Below are positions 36,648 to 46,284 of a DNA stretch of 64,000 nt, piece after piece. The DNA is from an uncultured Shimia sp. (GTDB lineage Bacteria > Pseudomonadota > Alphaproteobacteria > Rhodobacterales > Rhodobacteraceae): NCBI GenBank assembly GCA_937897325.1, contig CALCOY010000023.1, positions 62,001 to 126,000 on the forward strand, given 5' to 3'. The position numbers and the translations under genes were made by a program. How positions within the stretch are numbered: the first letter of the stretch is position 1; every line of letters starts with the position of its first letter. Under the pieces are notes generated by a model that ran no database searches, was not told the origin of the DNA, and saw only the letters and a program-made list of their open reading frames with translations.

Positions 36648-37223
36648 CTACTGGTTGTCGCTGGCCTGCACGCGGTCGCGTTCTGGCATGGGTTCGCGCG
36701 GCGGCCGACCGATCACTTCTTTGAGCTCATCAAGTTCGATGAAGTTGTCAGCCTGGCGTCGCAGTTCGTCCGAGATCATCGGCGGCTGACTGCGAATGGT
36801 CGACACAACCGAAATGCGAACGCCCTGACGTTGCAGGCTTTCGACCAGTGGCCGAAAATCACCATCGCCCGAGAAGAGCACGATGTGATCCACCCGAGGA
36901 GCGAGTTCCATCGCATCGACCGTGAGTTCGATGTCCATGTTGCCCTTGACCTTCCGGCGTCCCATGCTGTCGGTGTATTCCTTGGCCGGTTTGGTCACCA
37001 TCGAAAAGCCGTTGTAGTTGAGCCAGTCGACCAGCGGACGGATGGGCGAGTATTCATCGTTCTCCAGCAGGGCAGTGTAATAAAACGCCCTCAGAAGCTT
37101 GCCGCGCCGCATAAATTCCTGGCGCAGGAGCTTGTAGTCGATGTCGAACCCAAGCGCTTTGGCAGCGGCATAAAGGTTCGACCCGTCTATGAACAGCGCG
37201 AGCCGTTCGTCCTTATAAAACAT
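36648..37223 (-). CDS. NYN-domain (LabA-like) protein
   Basis: A 191-residue PIN-fold protein of the NYN/LabA-DUF88 family. Acidic metal-site residues are visible in LALFIDGSNLY (Asp-14), NMDIELTVDAMEL and VLFSGDGDFRPLVESL. These proteins are predicted RNases; the RNA target is unknown. It is divergent from folK with 94 bases between starts. Confidence 0.92.
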   Translation of the reverse strand: MFYKDERLALFIDGSNLYAAAKALGFDIDYKLLRQEFMRRGKLLRAFYYTALLENDEYSPIRPLVDWLNYNGFSMVTKPAKEYTDSMGRRKVKGNMDIELTVDAMELAPRVDHIVLFSGDGDFRPLVESLQRQGVRISVVSTIRSQPPMISDELRRQADNFIELDELKEVIGRPPREPMPERDRVQASDNQ

Positions 37224-37317
37224 AAAACGTCCTTCCGAAAATGTCGGAACCGCCCTTGTTTCCGTGAGTGAGTGTTCATATGGCGGTTAGACTTATCGAA
37301 AATAGGCAAATTTTGCT

Positions 37318-37929
37318 ATGTCGCAAGTCGGATCAACACGTGAGAGCGATATAATGCTGCCCAAAATCGGGGCAAATGCTCTTGTTGCCGTAGGGTCAAA
37401 TCTCGCGATGGGTGAAGCTGACCTTACGGAAGCCGTCACATTATCTTTAAAGTTGTTGGCCGAACGCGAGTTGGTGATTCGGCATCGTAGCAAGATTTAT
37501 CGCACGCCAGCCTTTCCAACGGGCAGCGGGCCAGACTATGTCAACGCTGCGATTTCGTTGGAAACCAACCTGTCTGCTGAAGAGCTTATGGGGGTTCTGC
37601 ACGGGGTTGAGGCCTGCTTTGGTCGGACACGGGACGCGCGCTGGGCGCCGCGAGTCATCGACCTCGACCTGATCGGGTATGGCGATGCTGTCAGGCCGGA
37701 CGTCAATGGTTTTCGGGGATGGGCCGATTTGCCGGTAGGCGAACAGCAGCGCAAAATGCCCGAAGTGCTGATCCTGCCTCATCCGCGAATGCATGAAAGG
37801 GCCTTTGTTCTGGTTCCGCTGGCCGAGATCGCGCCAGACTGGCGGCACCCCGTATTCGGTAAGACGGTTGAGGAGATGCGGATGGCCCTTTCGGAAGCGG
37901 ATCTGGCAGGCATTCGCCCCATGAAATAA
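37318..37929 (+). CDS. folK: 2-amino-4-hydroxy-6-hydroxymethyldihydropteridine pyrophosphokinase
   Basis: HPPK adds pyrophosphate to the pterin precursor of folate. The 203-residue protein has the ALVAVGSNL start, FPTGSGPDYVNAAISLET, the signature FGRTRDARWAPRVIDLDLIG near residue 100-120, and the LPHPRMHERAFVLVPLAEIA tail. The N-terminus is about 18 residues longer than usual, so the true start could be ATG 37354. It is followed by rpoZ. Confidence 0.95.
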   Translation: MSQVGSTRESDIMLPKIGANALVAVGSNLAMGEADLTEAVTLSLKLLAERELVIRHRSKIYRTPAFPTGSGPDYVNAAISLETNLSAEELMGVLHGVEACFGRTRDARWAPRVIDLDLIGYGDAVRPDVNGFRGWADLPVGEQQRKMPEVLILPHPRMHERAFVLVPLAEIAPDWRHPVFGKTVEEMRMALSEADLAGIRPMK

Positions 37930-38001
37930 GGGTTGTCATTTGACCGGCGTGGGCCTAGAACGCCATCTTCTAAAGCGATTTGCACAAGGCAGGAGCATGT
38001 T

Positions 38002-38355
38002 ATGGCCCGCGTAACAGTAGAAGATTGCGTAGACAAGGTTCCCAACAGGTTCGAGTTGGTGATGCTGGCGGCCCATCGGGCACGCGAGATCAGTGCGGGT
38101 GCGGCCATCACGGTAGATCGTGACAATGACAAGAACCCGGTCGTGTCGCTGCGCGAAATTGCTGATGAAACGCAAAGCGCTGACGAACTGCGCGAGCGGC
38201 TGATCGAATCGAACCAGTCGCAGATCGAAGTCGACGAGGCCGAGGAGGACGCGATGGCGCTTCTCATGGGGGCCGAGCAGGACAAGCCGGAAGAAGACAG
38301 CATGTCCGAAGAGATGCTGCTGCGGCAACTTATGGCGGCTCAAGGCCAGGGCTAA
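38002..38355 (+). CDS. rpoZ: RNA polymerase omega subunit
   Basis: A 117-residue omega subunit that aids assembly of the beta-prime subunit. The N-terminal core [20 protein letters not shown] and [10 protein letters not shown] are diagnostic. The acidic C-terminal extension ([20 protein letters not shown]) is usual in Rhodobacteraceae. The ATG at 38002 has AGGAG eight bases upstream. The next gene is rel, the classical rpoZ-spoT arrangement. Confidence 0.96.
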   Translation: MARVTVEDCVDKVPNRFELVMLAAHRAREISAGAAITVDRDNDKNPVVSLREIADETQSADELRERLIESNQSQIEVDEAEEDAMALLMGAEQDKPEEDSMSEEMLLRQLMAAQGQG

Positions 38356-38373
38356 AAGGACTATGCGACCCCG

Positions 38374-40524
38374 ATGATTTCTGCAAATGATCTCATCGCG
38401 CTCGTCCGCAACTACAACCCAAAGACCAACGAACAACTGATCGAGGCCGCCTATAACTTTGGCGGCCTTATGCATCAGGGACAGTTCCGTCATTCTGGCG
38501 AGCCGTACTTTACGCATCCGGTCGCGGTCGCGGCGATCCTAACCGAACAGCAGCTTGATGATGCGACGATCGTGACCGCGCTTCTGCATGACACGATCGA
38601 GGACACCAAAGCATCCTATTCGATGATCTTCGAACAGTTCGGGGAAGACATTGCAAAGCTGGTCGATGGGGTCACGAAGCTGACCAACCTGCAGCTCAGC
38701 TCGGTCGAGACGAAACAGGCAGAAAACTTCCGCAAGTTGTTCATGGCGATGTCGAAGGACATGCGCGTGATCCTCGTTAAGCTCAGCGACCGGTTGCACA
38801 ATATGCGCACTATCAAGTCCATGCGCCCGGAAAAGCAGGTGCAGAAGGCGCGCGAGACGATGGACATCTTTGCGCCGCTCGCGGGGCGGATGGGGATGCA
38901 GTCCATGAGGGAAGAGCTGGAAGATCTGGCCTTTAAGGTACTGAATCCAGAGGGACGCAACAGCATCATCCGGCGTTTTATCACCATGCAACGCGAGACC
39001 GGTGACGTGATCGAACGGATCACTGGTGACATGCGGCACGAGTTGGAAAAGACGCTTATTGACGCTGATGTGTTCGGACGGGCGAAAAAGCCCTATTCGA
39101 TCTGGCGCAAGATGCAGGAGAAGGAACAATCCTTCAGCCGATTGAGCGATATCTACGGGTTTCGTATTCTCACCACGACAGAAGAGGATTGCTACCGCGC
39201 GCTGGGCGCCATCCATCAACGCTGGCGGGCGGTGCCAGGGCGTTTCAAGGACTACATCAGCCAACCTAAATCGAACGGATATCGTAGCATTCACACCACC
39301 GTCTCAGGTCGGGATGGCAAACGGGTTGAGGTGCAGATCCGCACGCGCCAGATGCATGACGTGGCTGAGACCGGCGTGGCGGCGCATTGGTCCTACCGCG
39401 ATGGCGTACGCAGCCAGAATCCCTTTGCTGTCGACCCGGCCAAATGGATCGCGCAACTGACCGAACAATTCGATGGCGACGACGATCACGAGGATTTCCT
39501 CGAAGCGGTCAAGCTTGAGATGTATTCGGATCAGGTGTTCTGCTTCACGCCGAAGGGTGAGGTGGTCAAGCTGCCGCGCGGGGCAACGCCGATTGATTTC
39601 GCCTATGCAATTCACACGCGGATCGGGTCGGCCTGTGTCGGTGCAAAGGTTGATGCGATGCGCGTACCGCTTTGGACGCGCCTGAAAAATGGGCAGTCGG
39701 TCGAGATAATCATCGCCGAAGGTCAGACGCCGCAAGCGACTTGGCTCGACATTGCTGTCACTGGTAAGGCCAAATCAGCGATCCGCAAGGCGCTGCGGGA
39801 AGCGGACCGCGAACGCTTTATCACGCTGGGCCGTGAACTTGCACGGGCGGCCTTTGCTCATGTCGGCAAGAAGGCGACCGACAAGGCGCTTGCGACGGCG
39901 GCTAAGCACCTGCGGCTTGATAGCGCGGATGAAGTGCTGGCCCGGCTTGGATCGGCAGAGCTGGCCGGGCGGGAGGTGGTGCAGACCATCTACCCTGATT
40001 TGACACCGAAAAAGGGCAAAGAGGTCGATGCGCGGAGCGCGGTAATTGGGCTTTTGCCCGGCCAATCCTTTCAGCGCGCAACCTGCTGTGAGCCCCTTCC
40101 GGGCGAACGGATCGTGGGTATCACCTTCCGCGGCGAAGGTGTGGTTGTCCATGCCATCGACTGCGCGCGCATGGTCGAATACGAGGATCAGCCTGATCGC
40201 TGGCTGGACCTGCATTGGCATGATGGATCGCATCCGGCGGTTTATGGCACGACGCTGGATCTGACGATCGGGAATGATTCTGGCGTGTTGGGACGAATTT
40301 GCACGTTGATCGGCGAGGCGCAGGCCAATATCTCGAATCTGCAGTTCGTCGACCGGAAACCTGACTTTTACAGACTTCTGATCTATGTCGAACTGCGAGA
40401 CGCGCAGCATCTGCACAAGCTGATGGGTGCGCTTGAGGCGGACAACGACGTGGCGGCGATTCAACGCTACCGCGGAACTGCGCGGGACGATGTGGCGGCG
40501 GTGCCGTCGGCCCAAGCGGTGTGA
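38374..40524 (+). CDS. Bifunctional (p)ppGpp synthetase/hydrolase
   Basis: A 716-residue Rel/SpoT-type protein. The N-terminal HD hydrolase domain has FTHPVAVAAI and TALLHDTIEDT (the HD pair). The synthetase domain has YGFRILTTTEEDCYRALGAI and QPKSNGYRSIHTTV. The TGS domain starts at VFCFTPKGEVVKLPRGATPI near residue 390, and the C-terminal ACT domain ends at LRDAQHLHKLMGALEADNDV. Both active sites look intact, so it likely makes and degrades the stringent-response alarmone. It is the single alphaproteobacterial Rel. Confidence 0.97.
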   Translation: MISANDLIALVRNYNPKTNEQLIEAAYNFGGLMHQGQFRHSGEPYFTHPVAVAAILTEQQLDDATIVTALLHDTIEDTKASYSMIFEQFGEDIAKLVDGVTKLTNLQLSSVETKQAENFRKLFMAMSKDMRVILVKLSDRLHNMRTIKSMRPEKQVQKARETMDIFAPLAGRMGMQSMREELEDLAFKVLNPEGRNSIIRRFITMQRETGDVIERITGDMRHELEKTLIDADVFGRAKKPYSIWRKMQEKEQSFSRLSDIYGFRILTTTEEDCYRALGAIHQRWRAVPGRFKDYISQPKSNGYRSIHTTVSGRDGKRVEVQIRTRQMHDVAETGVAAHWSYRDGVRSQNPFAVDPAKWIAQLTEQFDGDDDHEDFLEAVKLEMYSDQVFCFTPKGEVVKLPRGATPIDFAYAIHTRIGSACVGAKVDAMRVPLWTRLKNGQSVEIIIAEGQTPQATWLDIAVTGKAKSAIRKALREADRERFITLGRELARAAFAHVGKKATDKALATAAKHLRLDSADEVLARLGSAELAGREVVQTIYPDLTPKKGKEVDARSAVIGLLPGQSFQRATCCEPLPGERIVGITFRGEGVVVHAIDCARMVEYEDQPDRWLDLHWHDGSHPAVYGTTLDLTIGNDSGVLGRICTLIGEAQANISNLQFVDRKPDFYRLLIYVELRDAQHLHKLMGALEADNDVAAIQRYRGTARDDVAAVPSAQAV

Positions 40525-40548
40525 GAAGGTAGGGAAGAAAAGTCTTTG

Positions 40549-41202
40549 GTGTTTAAGCGGCGCGATCCCAAACCGATGACGCGCGCGGTTCTCGAGTTCC
40601 TTTGGCCGCGTGGTGGCTGGAAGCGTGCGTTTCTCTACGTCAAACACCGTGTGCGGCGGCTGCCGGACCGGCCTGAACGCATCTCGCGTGGAATCTGGGC
40701 GGGGGTCTTCACGACCTTCACGCCGTTTTACGGCCTTCATTTTGTATGTGCCGCGCTGATCGCAATGGTGATGCGCGGCAATATCCTGGCCGCGATGATG
40801 GCGACATTCTTCGGCAATCCGCTGACCTATGTGCCAATCGGCGTTGTGTCTTTGCAGACCGGGCATTGGCTGCTGGGTACGGAGATGCGTCACATCGACG
40901 AACGATCCTTCGGCGGCAAATTCGTGGATGCCGGGGGGGATCTTTGGCACAATCTGAAAGCCACGCTGATGGGCGGCGACGTCGACTGGACGGGCCTTTC
41001 GCGCTTTTACGACGAGATTTTCTTTCCCTATCTGATTGGCGGGATCATTCCGGGCATCGTGGCGGGTACGATTTGTTACTATCTCTCTGTCCCTTTGATC
41101 CGCGCCTATCAGAAGCGGCGGCGCGGGGCGATCAAGGCCAAGTTCAACGCCCTAAAGGCCAAGGCGGCGGCCAAGGCCGATGCGACCTCTAAAGCGGACT
41201 AG
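40549..41202 (+). CDS. DUF2062 membrane protein
   Basis: A 217-residue protein from GTG 40549 (a TTG one codon earlier is equally possible). The core has PERISRGIWAGVFTTFTPF, FFGNPLTYVPIGV and GGIIPGIVAGTICYYLSVPL, with two or three membrane helices, matching DUF2062. The basic C-terminal tail is Lys/Ala-rich. The function is unknown. It follows rel by 24 bases and is conserved at this place in Rhodobacteraceae. Confidence 0.9.
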   Translation: MFKRRDPKPMTRAVLEFLWPRGGWKRAFLYVKHRVRRLPDRPERISRGIWAGVFTTFTPFYGLHFVCAALIAMVMRGNILAAMMATFFGNPLTYVPIGVVSLQTGHWLLGTEMRHIDERSFGGKFVDAGGDLWHNLKATLMGGDVDWTGLSRFYDEIFFPYLIGGIIPGIVAGTICYYLSVPLIRAYQKRRRGAIKAKFNALKAKAAAKADATSKAD

Positions 41203-41281
41203 GTTGCGCGTCTGAAAGAGCATTTTATCTTTTGTTGCAGAGGATTAAGGTCGCGGCGATTCATCTGTCGCGAGGGGAAAG

Positions 41282-42031
41282 ATGGCTGATCCGAAAAAGC
41301 TCCGCCTGGGTGTCAACATCGATCATGTCGCAACGGTGCGCAACGCGCGGGGTGGAGCCTATCCCGATCCGTTGCGGGCGGCCAGGATCGCCGAGGACGC
41401 GGGGGCCGATGGCATCACGGCGCATTTGCGCGAAGACCGTCGGCATATCTCAGACGCGGATATCGACGGATTGATGGAGGTACTCGGCGTGCCCCTGAAC
41501 TTCGAGATGGCCGCGACCGATGAGATGCAGGCGATTGCCCTCCGTCACAGACCCCACGCAGTCTGTATCGTGCCTGAAAAGCGCGAGGAACGGACGACTG
41601 AAGGCGGTCTCGAGGTCGCCCGCGAAGAAAATAAATTGGCGCATTTTATTGCCCCGCTGCGCGATGCGGGCTGCCGGGTGTCGATCTTCATCGCCGCCGA
41701 CAAACGCCAGATCGAAGCGGCGCACCGGATCGGCGCCGAGGTGATAGAACTGCATACCGGTGCCTATTGCGATGCCGCAGCCGAAGGCGATAAGGCGACG
41801 GTCGCTTCGGAACTGGAAGCGCTGACCGAGATGGCGACTTTTGCGCATGATCTGGGGCTGGAGGTTCATGCAGGCCACGGGCTGAATTATGAGACCGTTA
41901 AGCCCGTTGCGGCCCTGCCCGAAGTGATGGAACTCAACATCGGGCATTTCCTGATTGGTGAGGCGATCTTTCTGGGGCTGGAACCGGCGATCCACGAAAT
42001 GCGCCGCCTGATGGATGAGGCGCGCGTATGA
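41282..42031 (+). CDS. pdxJ: Pyridoxine 5'-phosphate synthase
   Basis: PdxJ condenses 1-deoxyxylulose 5-phosphate and 3-amino-2-oxopropyl phosphate to pyridoxine 5'-phosphate. The 249-residue TIM barrel has [58 protein letters not shown] and [15 protein letters not shown], all diagnostic. GGGGAAAG precedes the ATG. The stop overlaps the next start (ATGA). Confidence 0.97.
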   Translation: MADPKKLRLGVNIDHVATVRNARGGAYPDPLRAARIAEDAGADGITAHLREDRRHISDADIDGLMEVLGVPLNFEMAATDEMQAIALRHRPHAVCIVPEKREERTTEGGLEVAREENKLAHFIAPLRDAGCRVSIFIAADKRQIEAAHRIGAEVIELHTGAYCDAAAEGDKATVASELEALTEMATFAHDLGLEVHAGHGLNYETVKPVAALPEVMELNIGHFLIGEAIFLGLEPAIHEMRRLMDEARV

Positions 42032-42651
42032 TCACACCGGAATTCATTGCGATCTGGGTGGCCTGGATGCTGGCTGGGGGATCGCCAGGCCCTGCGACGC
42101 TGGGGATCGCGGGCACGGCGATGACCTCGGGGCGGGCCTCGGCGTTGCCGTTTACCTTCGGGATCCTTGCAGGCTCGGCCACATGGGGGATCGCGGCGGC
42201 ACTGGGTCTGTCAGCGATCATGCTCGCCAATGTCTGGCTATTCGAGGTGATCCGCTATGCCGGGGCCGCTTATCTGGGCTGGCTTGCCATCAAGGCCCTG
42301 CGCCGCGCCATCAAGAACAAGGGCGGCCAATCCGGTACGCCATTTTCGGGCAGTGCGCGTACGCTTTTTGCAAAAGGGGCCGCCATTCACCTGACAAATC
42401 CAAAGGCCATCCTGAGTTGGGGTTCGATCTACGCAATTGTGGCGCCGCCGAACGCTACGCTGGGGATGATGATGGGTTACTTCGGGCTGCTCTACGCGGG
42501 CTCGATCCTGATCTTTGTCGGCTACGCTTTCCTCTTTTCATCGGACCGAATGGTGCGAACTTACGCACGCGCGAGCCGCTGGTTCGATGTCGTCTTTGCA
42601 GGCTTTTTCGGTTTTGCCAGCTTCAAGATCCTGACCGCCCGGCTGCAATGA
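42028..42651 (+). CDS. LysE/RhtB family transporter
   Basis: A 207-residue membrane protein. The first helix has [20 protein letters not shown], and the second [36 protein letters not shown] and the terminal helices follow the LysE layout. It overlaps pdxJ by four bases, so it is translated with it, although a metabolic link is not obvious. The substrate is unknown. Confidence 0.92.
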   Translation: MITPEFIAIWVAWMLAGGSPGPATLGIAGTAMTSGRASALPFTFGILAGSATWGIAAALGLSAIMLANVWLFEVIRYAGAAYLGWLAIKALRRAIKNKGGQSGTPFSGSARTLFAKGAAIHLTNPKAILSWGSIYAIVAPPNATLGMMMGYFGLLYAGSILIFVGYAFLFSSDRMVRTYARASRWFDVVFAGFFGFASFKILTARLQ

Positions 42652-42712
42652 TCCTTCTGGCCAAGACGATGAAGTGCCGTTAAAAAAGGCGACTGGACTA
42701 TACGGGTTAACA

Positions 42713-43132
42713 ATGTACTGCCGACTAAACGTCCTCAGATGCTCTGTGACCTATATCTTGTTGAGTTTTACCTTAGTGATCGCTGTCACTGCCGCGGACG
42801 AAGGTGCTAAACCACTGCACTATTTCAATATGCCCACAGTAATTGCTGCGAATACCGAGGCGTCGAAACCCAAGGGACACAGAGCTTGGTCGCTTTCTGC
42901 ACAGATGACCGGTTTGGCTATCCTTGTCCTATTCCTTGAGGCGGGCATCTTACAAATTCTTGGATTTGAGTATTCGGCTGATGTCCAAACCATGATGCAG
43001 CCAGCCTTCCTGTTCTCTCTGTTGGTTATCTGTGGTGCCCTGTTTACGCCCATCGAATGGGTCTCTTTGCGTCTCGGCGCCCCAATAGAGCTAAAGACGC
43101 AAGCTGCCAGACACCGCAAGGCGCAAAAATGA
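42713..43132 (+). CDS. Hypothetical membrane protein upstream of acpS
   Basis: A 139-residue protein from ATG 42713 with three hydrophobic segments ([58 protein letters not shown]). No ribosome site is clear; GTG 42674 and ATG 42830 are alternatives. Its first 150 bases appear richer in A and T than the neighbours, suggesting the N-terminus is not under strong constraint. The stop overlaps the acpS start by four bases, so it is coupled to acpS. The function is unknown. Confidence 0.65.
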   Translation: MYCRLNVLRCSVTYILLSFTLVIAVTAADEGAKPLHYFNMPTVIAANTEASKPKGHRAWSLSAQMTGLAILVLFLEAGILQILGFEYSADVQTMMQPAFLFSLLVICGALFTPIEWVSLRLGAPIELKTQAARHRKAQK

Positions 43133-43533
43133 TCCTTGGCATCGGCACTGACCTCGCGAATATCGAGCGGATCGCGGGCACTTTGGAACGCTTCGGTGAT
43201 CGGTTTCGCAATCGGGTTTTCACCGAGGTTGAACAGGCCAAGGCGGAACGGCGCAAGGACGTGGCAGGCACCTATGCGAAACGCTGGGCGGCAAAAGAGG
43301 CGTGTTCCAAGGCGCTGGGGACAGGTTTGCGTATGGGAATTTCGTGGAAGGACATGGCTGTCAGCAACCTGCGCACGGGTCAACCGATCATGGAGGTGAC
43401 GGGTTGGGCAGCTGAACGTCTGGCCGAGATGACGCCCGAGGGACACGAGGCAATCATTCACGTGACCCTGACTGACGACCACCCCTGGGCGCAAGCCTTT
43501 GTTCTTATAGAGGCACGCCCGATTTCCGATTGA
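43129..43533 (+). CDS. acpS: Holo-[acyl-carrier-protein] synthase
   Basis: AcpS attaches 4'-phosphopantetheine to acyl carrier protein. The 134-residue protein has the start [14 protein letters not shown] (Asp metal ligand), [14 protein letters not shown], and [19 protein letters not shown], the P-pant transferase signature. In other Rhodobacteraceae the next gene is often lepB; here a 4.7-kb block intervenes. Confidence 0.96.
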   Translation: MILGIGTDLANIERIAGTLERFGDRFRNRVFTEVEQAKAERRKDVAGTYAKRWAAKEACSKALGTGLRMGISWKDMAVSNLRTGQPIMEVTGWAAERLAEMTPEGHEAIIHVTLTDDHPWAQAFVLIEARPISD

Positions 43534-43564
43534 TCCTCGGACTTGCGCACCTAGCTCATCCAAG

Positions 43565-44227
43565 ATGAAAAACGTGCTGATTTTGGGCGCTTCGGGCGGA
43601 ATAGGCGCGGCGCTGGTCGCTGAATATCGCGAGAGGGGCGCTGATGTCACAGGGCTATCTCGAAAAGACAACGGTCTGGACATGACCGATCAGGCGTCGG
43701 TCGCCAAACATCTCAAGGGGCAGGGGCTGTTCGACCTGGTAATCGTTGCGACGGGCGCGTTGGAAATCGATGGGGCCGCACCCGAGAAGACAATCCGCGG
43801 GCTGTCATCCAAGGCTATGGCGGATCAGTTCGCCTTGAACGCCATCGGGCCGGCGCTGGTGCTGAGCCATGCGCATGATCTCTTGCCCCGCGACCGCGCA
43901 TCCGTCTTCGCTGTGCTATCGGCGCGGGTGGGATCCATCGGTGACAACCGGGTCGGGGGCTGGATCAGCTATCGGTCAGCCAAGGCAGCGGTCAATCAGG
44001 TGGTGCATACGGGTGCAATTGAATTGGCCCGAACCCATAGACAGGCGACAATTGTCGCACTCCATCCCGGCACTGTGGCGACCGCATTCACCGAAAAGTA
44101 TCTCGGCCGTCACCCGTCCGTGCCGCCTTCTGAAGCCGCAAGCAATCTGGCGCGGGTCATCGACGGGCTAACGTCGGCGGAAACCGGTCAATTCTTCGAC
44201 TGGCAAGGAGAGGTCGTGCCGTGGTGA
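43565..44227 (+). CDS. Short-chain dehydrogenase/reductase (CsgA-like)
   Basis: A 220-residue SDR. The nucleotide motif GASGGIGAA is at 8-16, and the catalytic YRSAK (Tyr-x-x-x-Lys) is near residue 138 in ISYRSAKAAVNQVVH. The length and FALNAIGPALVLSHAHDLLP resemble the C-factor/CsgA group. It ends inside the start of the photolyase-like gene, so the two are translated together, which suggests a shared expression program. Confidence 0.92.
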   Translation: MKNVLILGASGGIGAALVAEYRERGADVTGLSRKDNGLDMTDQASVAKHLKGQGLFDLVIVATGALEIDGAAPEKTIRGLSSKAMADQFALNAIGPALVLSHAHDLLPRDRASVFAVLSARVGSIGDNRVGGWISYRSAKAAVNQVVHTGAIELARTHRQATIVALHPGTVATAFTEKYLGRHPSVPPSEAASNLARVIDGLTSAETGQFFDWQGEVVPW

Positions 44228-45750
44228 AACGCTTGGTTCTGATACTTGGCGACCAGCTTTCCGACAATATCGCTGCACTCAAGGCCGCCGATAAGGACAG
44301 CGACGTAGTCGTCATGGCTGAGGTGATGGAGGAAGGGTCCTACGTTCCACATCACCCCAAGAAGATCGCCCTCATCCTTGCGGCAATGCGCAAATTCGCG
44401 GCGCATTTGCGGGAAGATGGCTGGCAGGTCGCCTATTCCGAGCTGGACGATACAGAGAATTCCCAATCCATCGTCGGCGAATTGCTCCGCCGGGCGGATC
44501 AGCATGGGGTGGCGAAAGTGCTTGCGACCGAGCCGGGAGAGTTCCGCTTAATCGAAGCGCTGAATAATGCGCCGCTGGATGTCGAGCTTTGTGAAGATGA
44601 CCGCTTTGTTGCTTCTCACGCGATGTTCGAAAGCTGGGCAGAGGGGCGCAAGGCCCTACGGATGGAGTACTTCTACCGCGAGATGCGCCGCAAGACCGAC
44701 CTGCTGATGGAGCGGAACGATCCTGCCGGGGGTAAGTGGAATTACGACCACGAGAACCGCAAACCAGCGCCCAATGAAGTGACCCATTCTGGACCGATGC
44801 AGTTCACGCCGGATGAGACGGTCGAAGAGGTGCTGGATCTGGTTGAGGCGAAATTCGGCAACCATTTTGGTCAATTGCGCCCCTTTGATTTCGCAACGGA
44901 TCAGGCGCAGGCGCAGTTGGCATTGGCACATTTTGTCAAATATGCTCTGCCAAAATTCGGCGACTTTCAGGATGCGATGCTGAAGGACAACCGGTTTCTC
45001 TACCACGCGGTTGTCTCCCCCTATATCAATATCGGCCTGCTCGACCCGCTTGAGGTCTGTCGTGCGGCGGAAGACGCCTGGCGCAATGGCGATGCGCCGA
45101 TCAATGCGGTCGAAGGGTTTATCCGCCAGATCATTGGGTGGCGGGAATATGTGCGGGGCATCTATTTCCTCGAAGGTTCCGACTATCCGCAGCGCAATGG
45201 TTTGGGCCATGGGCGCAGCCTGCCGGACTTCTACTGGGGTGCCGAGACGAAGATGCTGTGCATCTCGAAGGCGGTCGAGCAAACCGAGGAAGAGGCCTAT
45301 GCACATCATATTCAGCGCCTGATGGTGACGGGGAATTTTGCGCTGCTTTCGGGCCTGGATCCGCAACAGGTCAGCGAATGGTACTTAGCGGTCTATGCGG
45401 ATGCGTTCGAATGGGTGGAGGCCCCGAATGTCGTGGGCATGTCGCTTTTCGCGGATGGGGGCGTGATTGCGTCGAAACCGTACGTGTCCTCAGGGGCGTA
45501 CATCAACCGGATGTCGGATTACTGCAAATCCTGCGCCTATAAGGTCAGCCAGAAGACCGGGGAGGGGGCGTGCCCCTTCAACTTGCTTTATTGGCATTTC
45601 CTCGACCGGCACCGCGATCGATTTTCGAACAATGCGCGGATGGGGAATATGTATCGGACCTGGGACCGGATGGATGAAGGGCGGCGTGAAACGGTCCTGA
45701 GCGAAGCGGATGCATTTCTGAAAAGGATGGAGCAAGGGGAACTCGTCTAG
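44221..45750 (+). CDS. Iron-sulfur bacterial cryptochrome/photolyase (FeS-BCP)
   Basis: A 509-residue member of the prokaryotic cryptochrome/(6-4) photolyase group. It starts VKRLVLILGDQLSDN, as in this family, and carries the four Cys expected for a [4Fe-4S] cluster: one near residue 346 (KMLCISKAV) and three near 435, 438 and 451 (YCKSCAYKVSQKTGEGACPF). Homologues repair (6-4) photoproducts or act as blue-light receptors (for example CryB of Rhodobacter). GTG 44221 is preferred from ribosome-site spacing; GTG 44224 is possible. It overlaps the SDR stop. Confidence 0.95.
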   Translation: MVKRLVLILGDQLSDNIAALKAADKDSDVVVMAEVMEEGSYVPHHPKKIALILAAMRKFAAHLREDGWQVAYSELDDTENSQSIVGELLRRADQHGVAKVLATEPGEFRLIEALNNAPLDVELCEDDRFVASHAMFESWAEGRKALRMEYFYREMRRKTDLLMERNDPAGGKWNYDHENRKPAPNEVTHSGPMQFTPDETVEEVLDLVEAKFGNHFGQLRPFDFATDQAQAQLALAHFVKYALPKFGDFQDAMLKDNRFLYHAVVSPYINIGLLDPLEVCRAAEDAWRNGDAPINAVEGFIRQIIGWREYVRGIYFLEGSDYPQRNGLGHGRSLPDFYWGAETKMLCISKAVEQTEEEAYAHHIQRLMVTGNFALLSGLDPQQVSEWYLAVYADAFEWVEAPNVVGMSLFADGGVIASKPYVSSGAYINRMSDYCKSCAYKVSQKTGEGACPFNLLYWHFLDRHRDRFSNNARMGNMYRTWDRMDEGRRETVLSEADAFLKRMEQGELV

Positions 45751-46073
45751 CGTTCGATGACGCCGATTTCGTTCATTGCCGCCTCGAAAGCGGAGAGGTT
45801 TGAGTCGAATGCCTCGGCCTTGATCGCGTCGAAGCGTTTTCGGAGATCGGCCTTTTCCTTGTCCTTGCAGTCGTTCCAGGGGCGACCCTGCAATCCCATC
45901 ACGAGGACATAGTAGCCGATAAAGTGGGGCTTCATACCGCTGCGCAAAAGGCGGCGATAGGTCTCGTCCGGGCCGAGCGTTCGCAAGGTGTCGGCCGAGT
46001 GTATGCCAGCCTTTGCGCAAGCCGCGTCCATTGCTGGACCGAGATTGCGGATTGAGGAAACGGGTTCAGACAT
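45747..46073 (-). CDS. TfoX/Sxy C-terminal-domain protein
   Basis: A 108-residue protein with only the C-terminal TfoX domain: SIRNLGPAMDAACAKAGIHS, TLRTLGPDETYRRLLRSGMK, then LVMGLQGRPWNDC. Full TfoX proteins regulate competence; stand-alone C-terminal domains with helix-hairpin-helix character are common in alphaproteobacteria. The function is unknown. Its stop overlaps the photolyase-like stop convergently. Confidence 0.9.
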   Translation of the reverse strand: MSEPVSSIRNLGPAMDAACAKAGIHSADTLRTLGPDETYRRLLRSGMKPHFIGYYVLVMGLQGRPWNDCKDKEKADLRKRFDAIKAEAFDSNLSAFEAAMNEIGVIER

Positions 46074-46105
46074 GCCCGAAGCTTAGCCGGGCATGAGGCG
46101 GGCCG

Positions 46106-46198
46106 CTAGATGTCCGCGAAGTCCGAGAAGATGGGTGTTTCTTTCTTGTCTTCTGGCTTTGGCGCGCTCGGCGCGGGGGGGCGGGGTGTGCGACGCAT
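46106..46198 (-). CDS. Possible 30-residue Pro/Lys-rich small protein
   Basis: The frame begins MRRTPRPPAPSAPKPEDKKE and ends FSDFADI. GAAAGG lies eight to nine bases upstream of the ATG. It resembles the short N-terminal linker peptides seen near envelope proteins, but no family is known. It lies in the gap between TfoX-like and galM. Confidence 0.4.
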   Translation of the reverse strand: MRRTPRPPAPSAPKPEDKKETPIFSDFADI

Positions 46199-46284
46199 GG
46201 CACTGACCTTTCAATAAAAACTCAGGTCATTCCGCCACGTCACTTGGACCTTAGCGGTTCGGTTTTTGGACCATTTGCGGGCAG

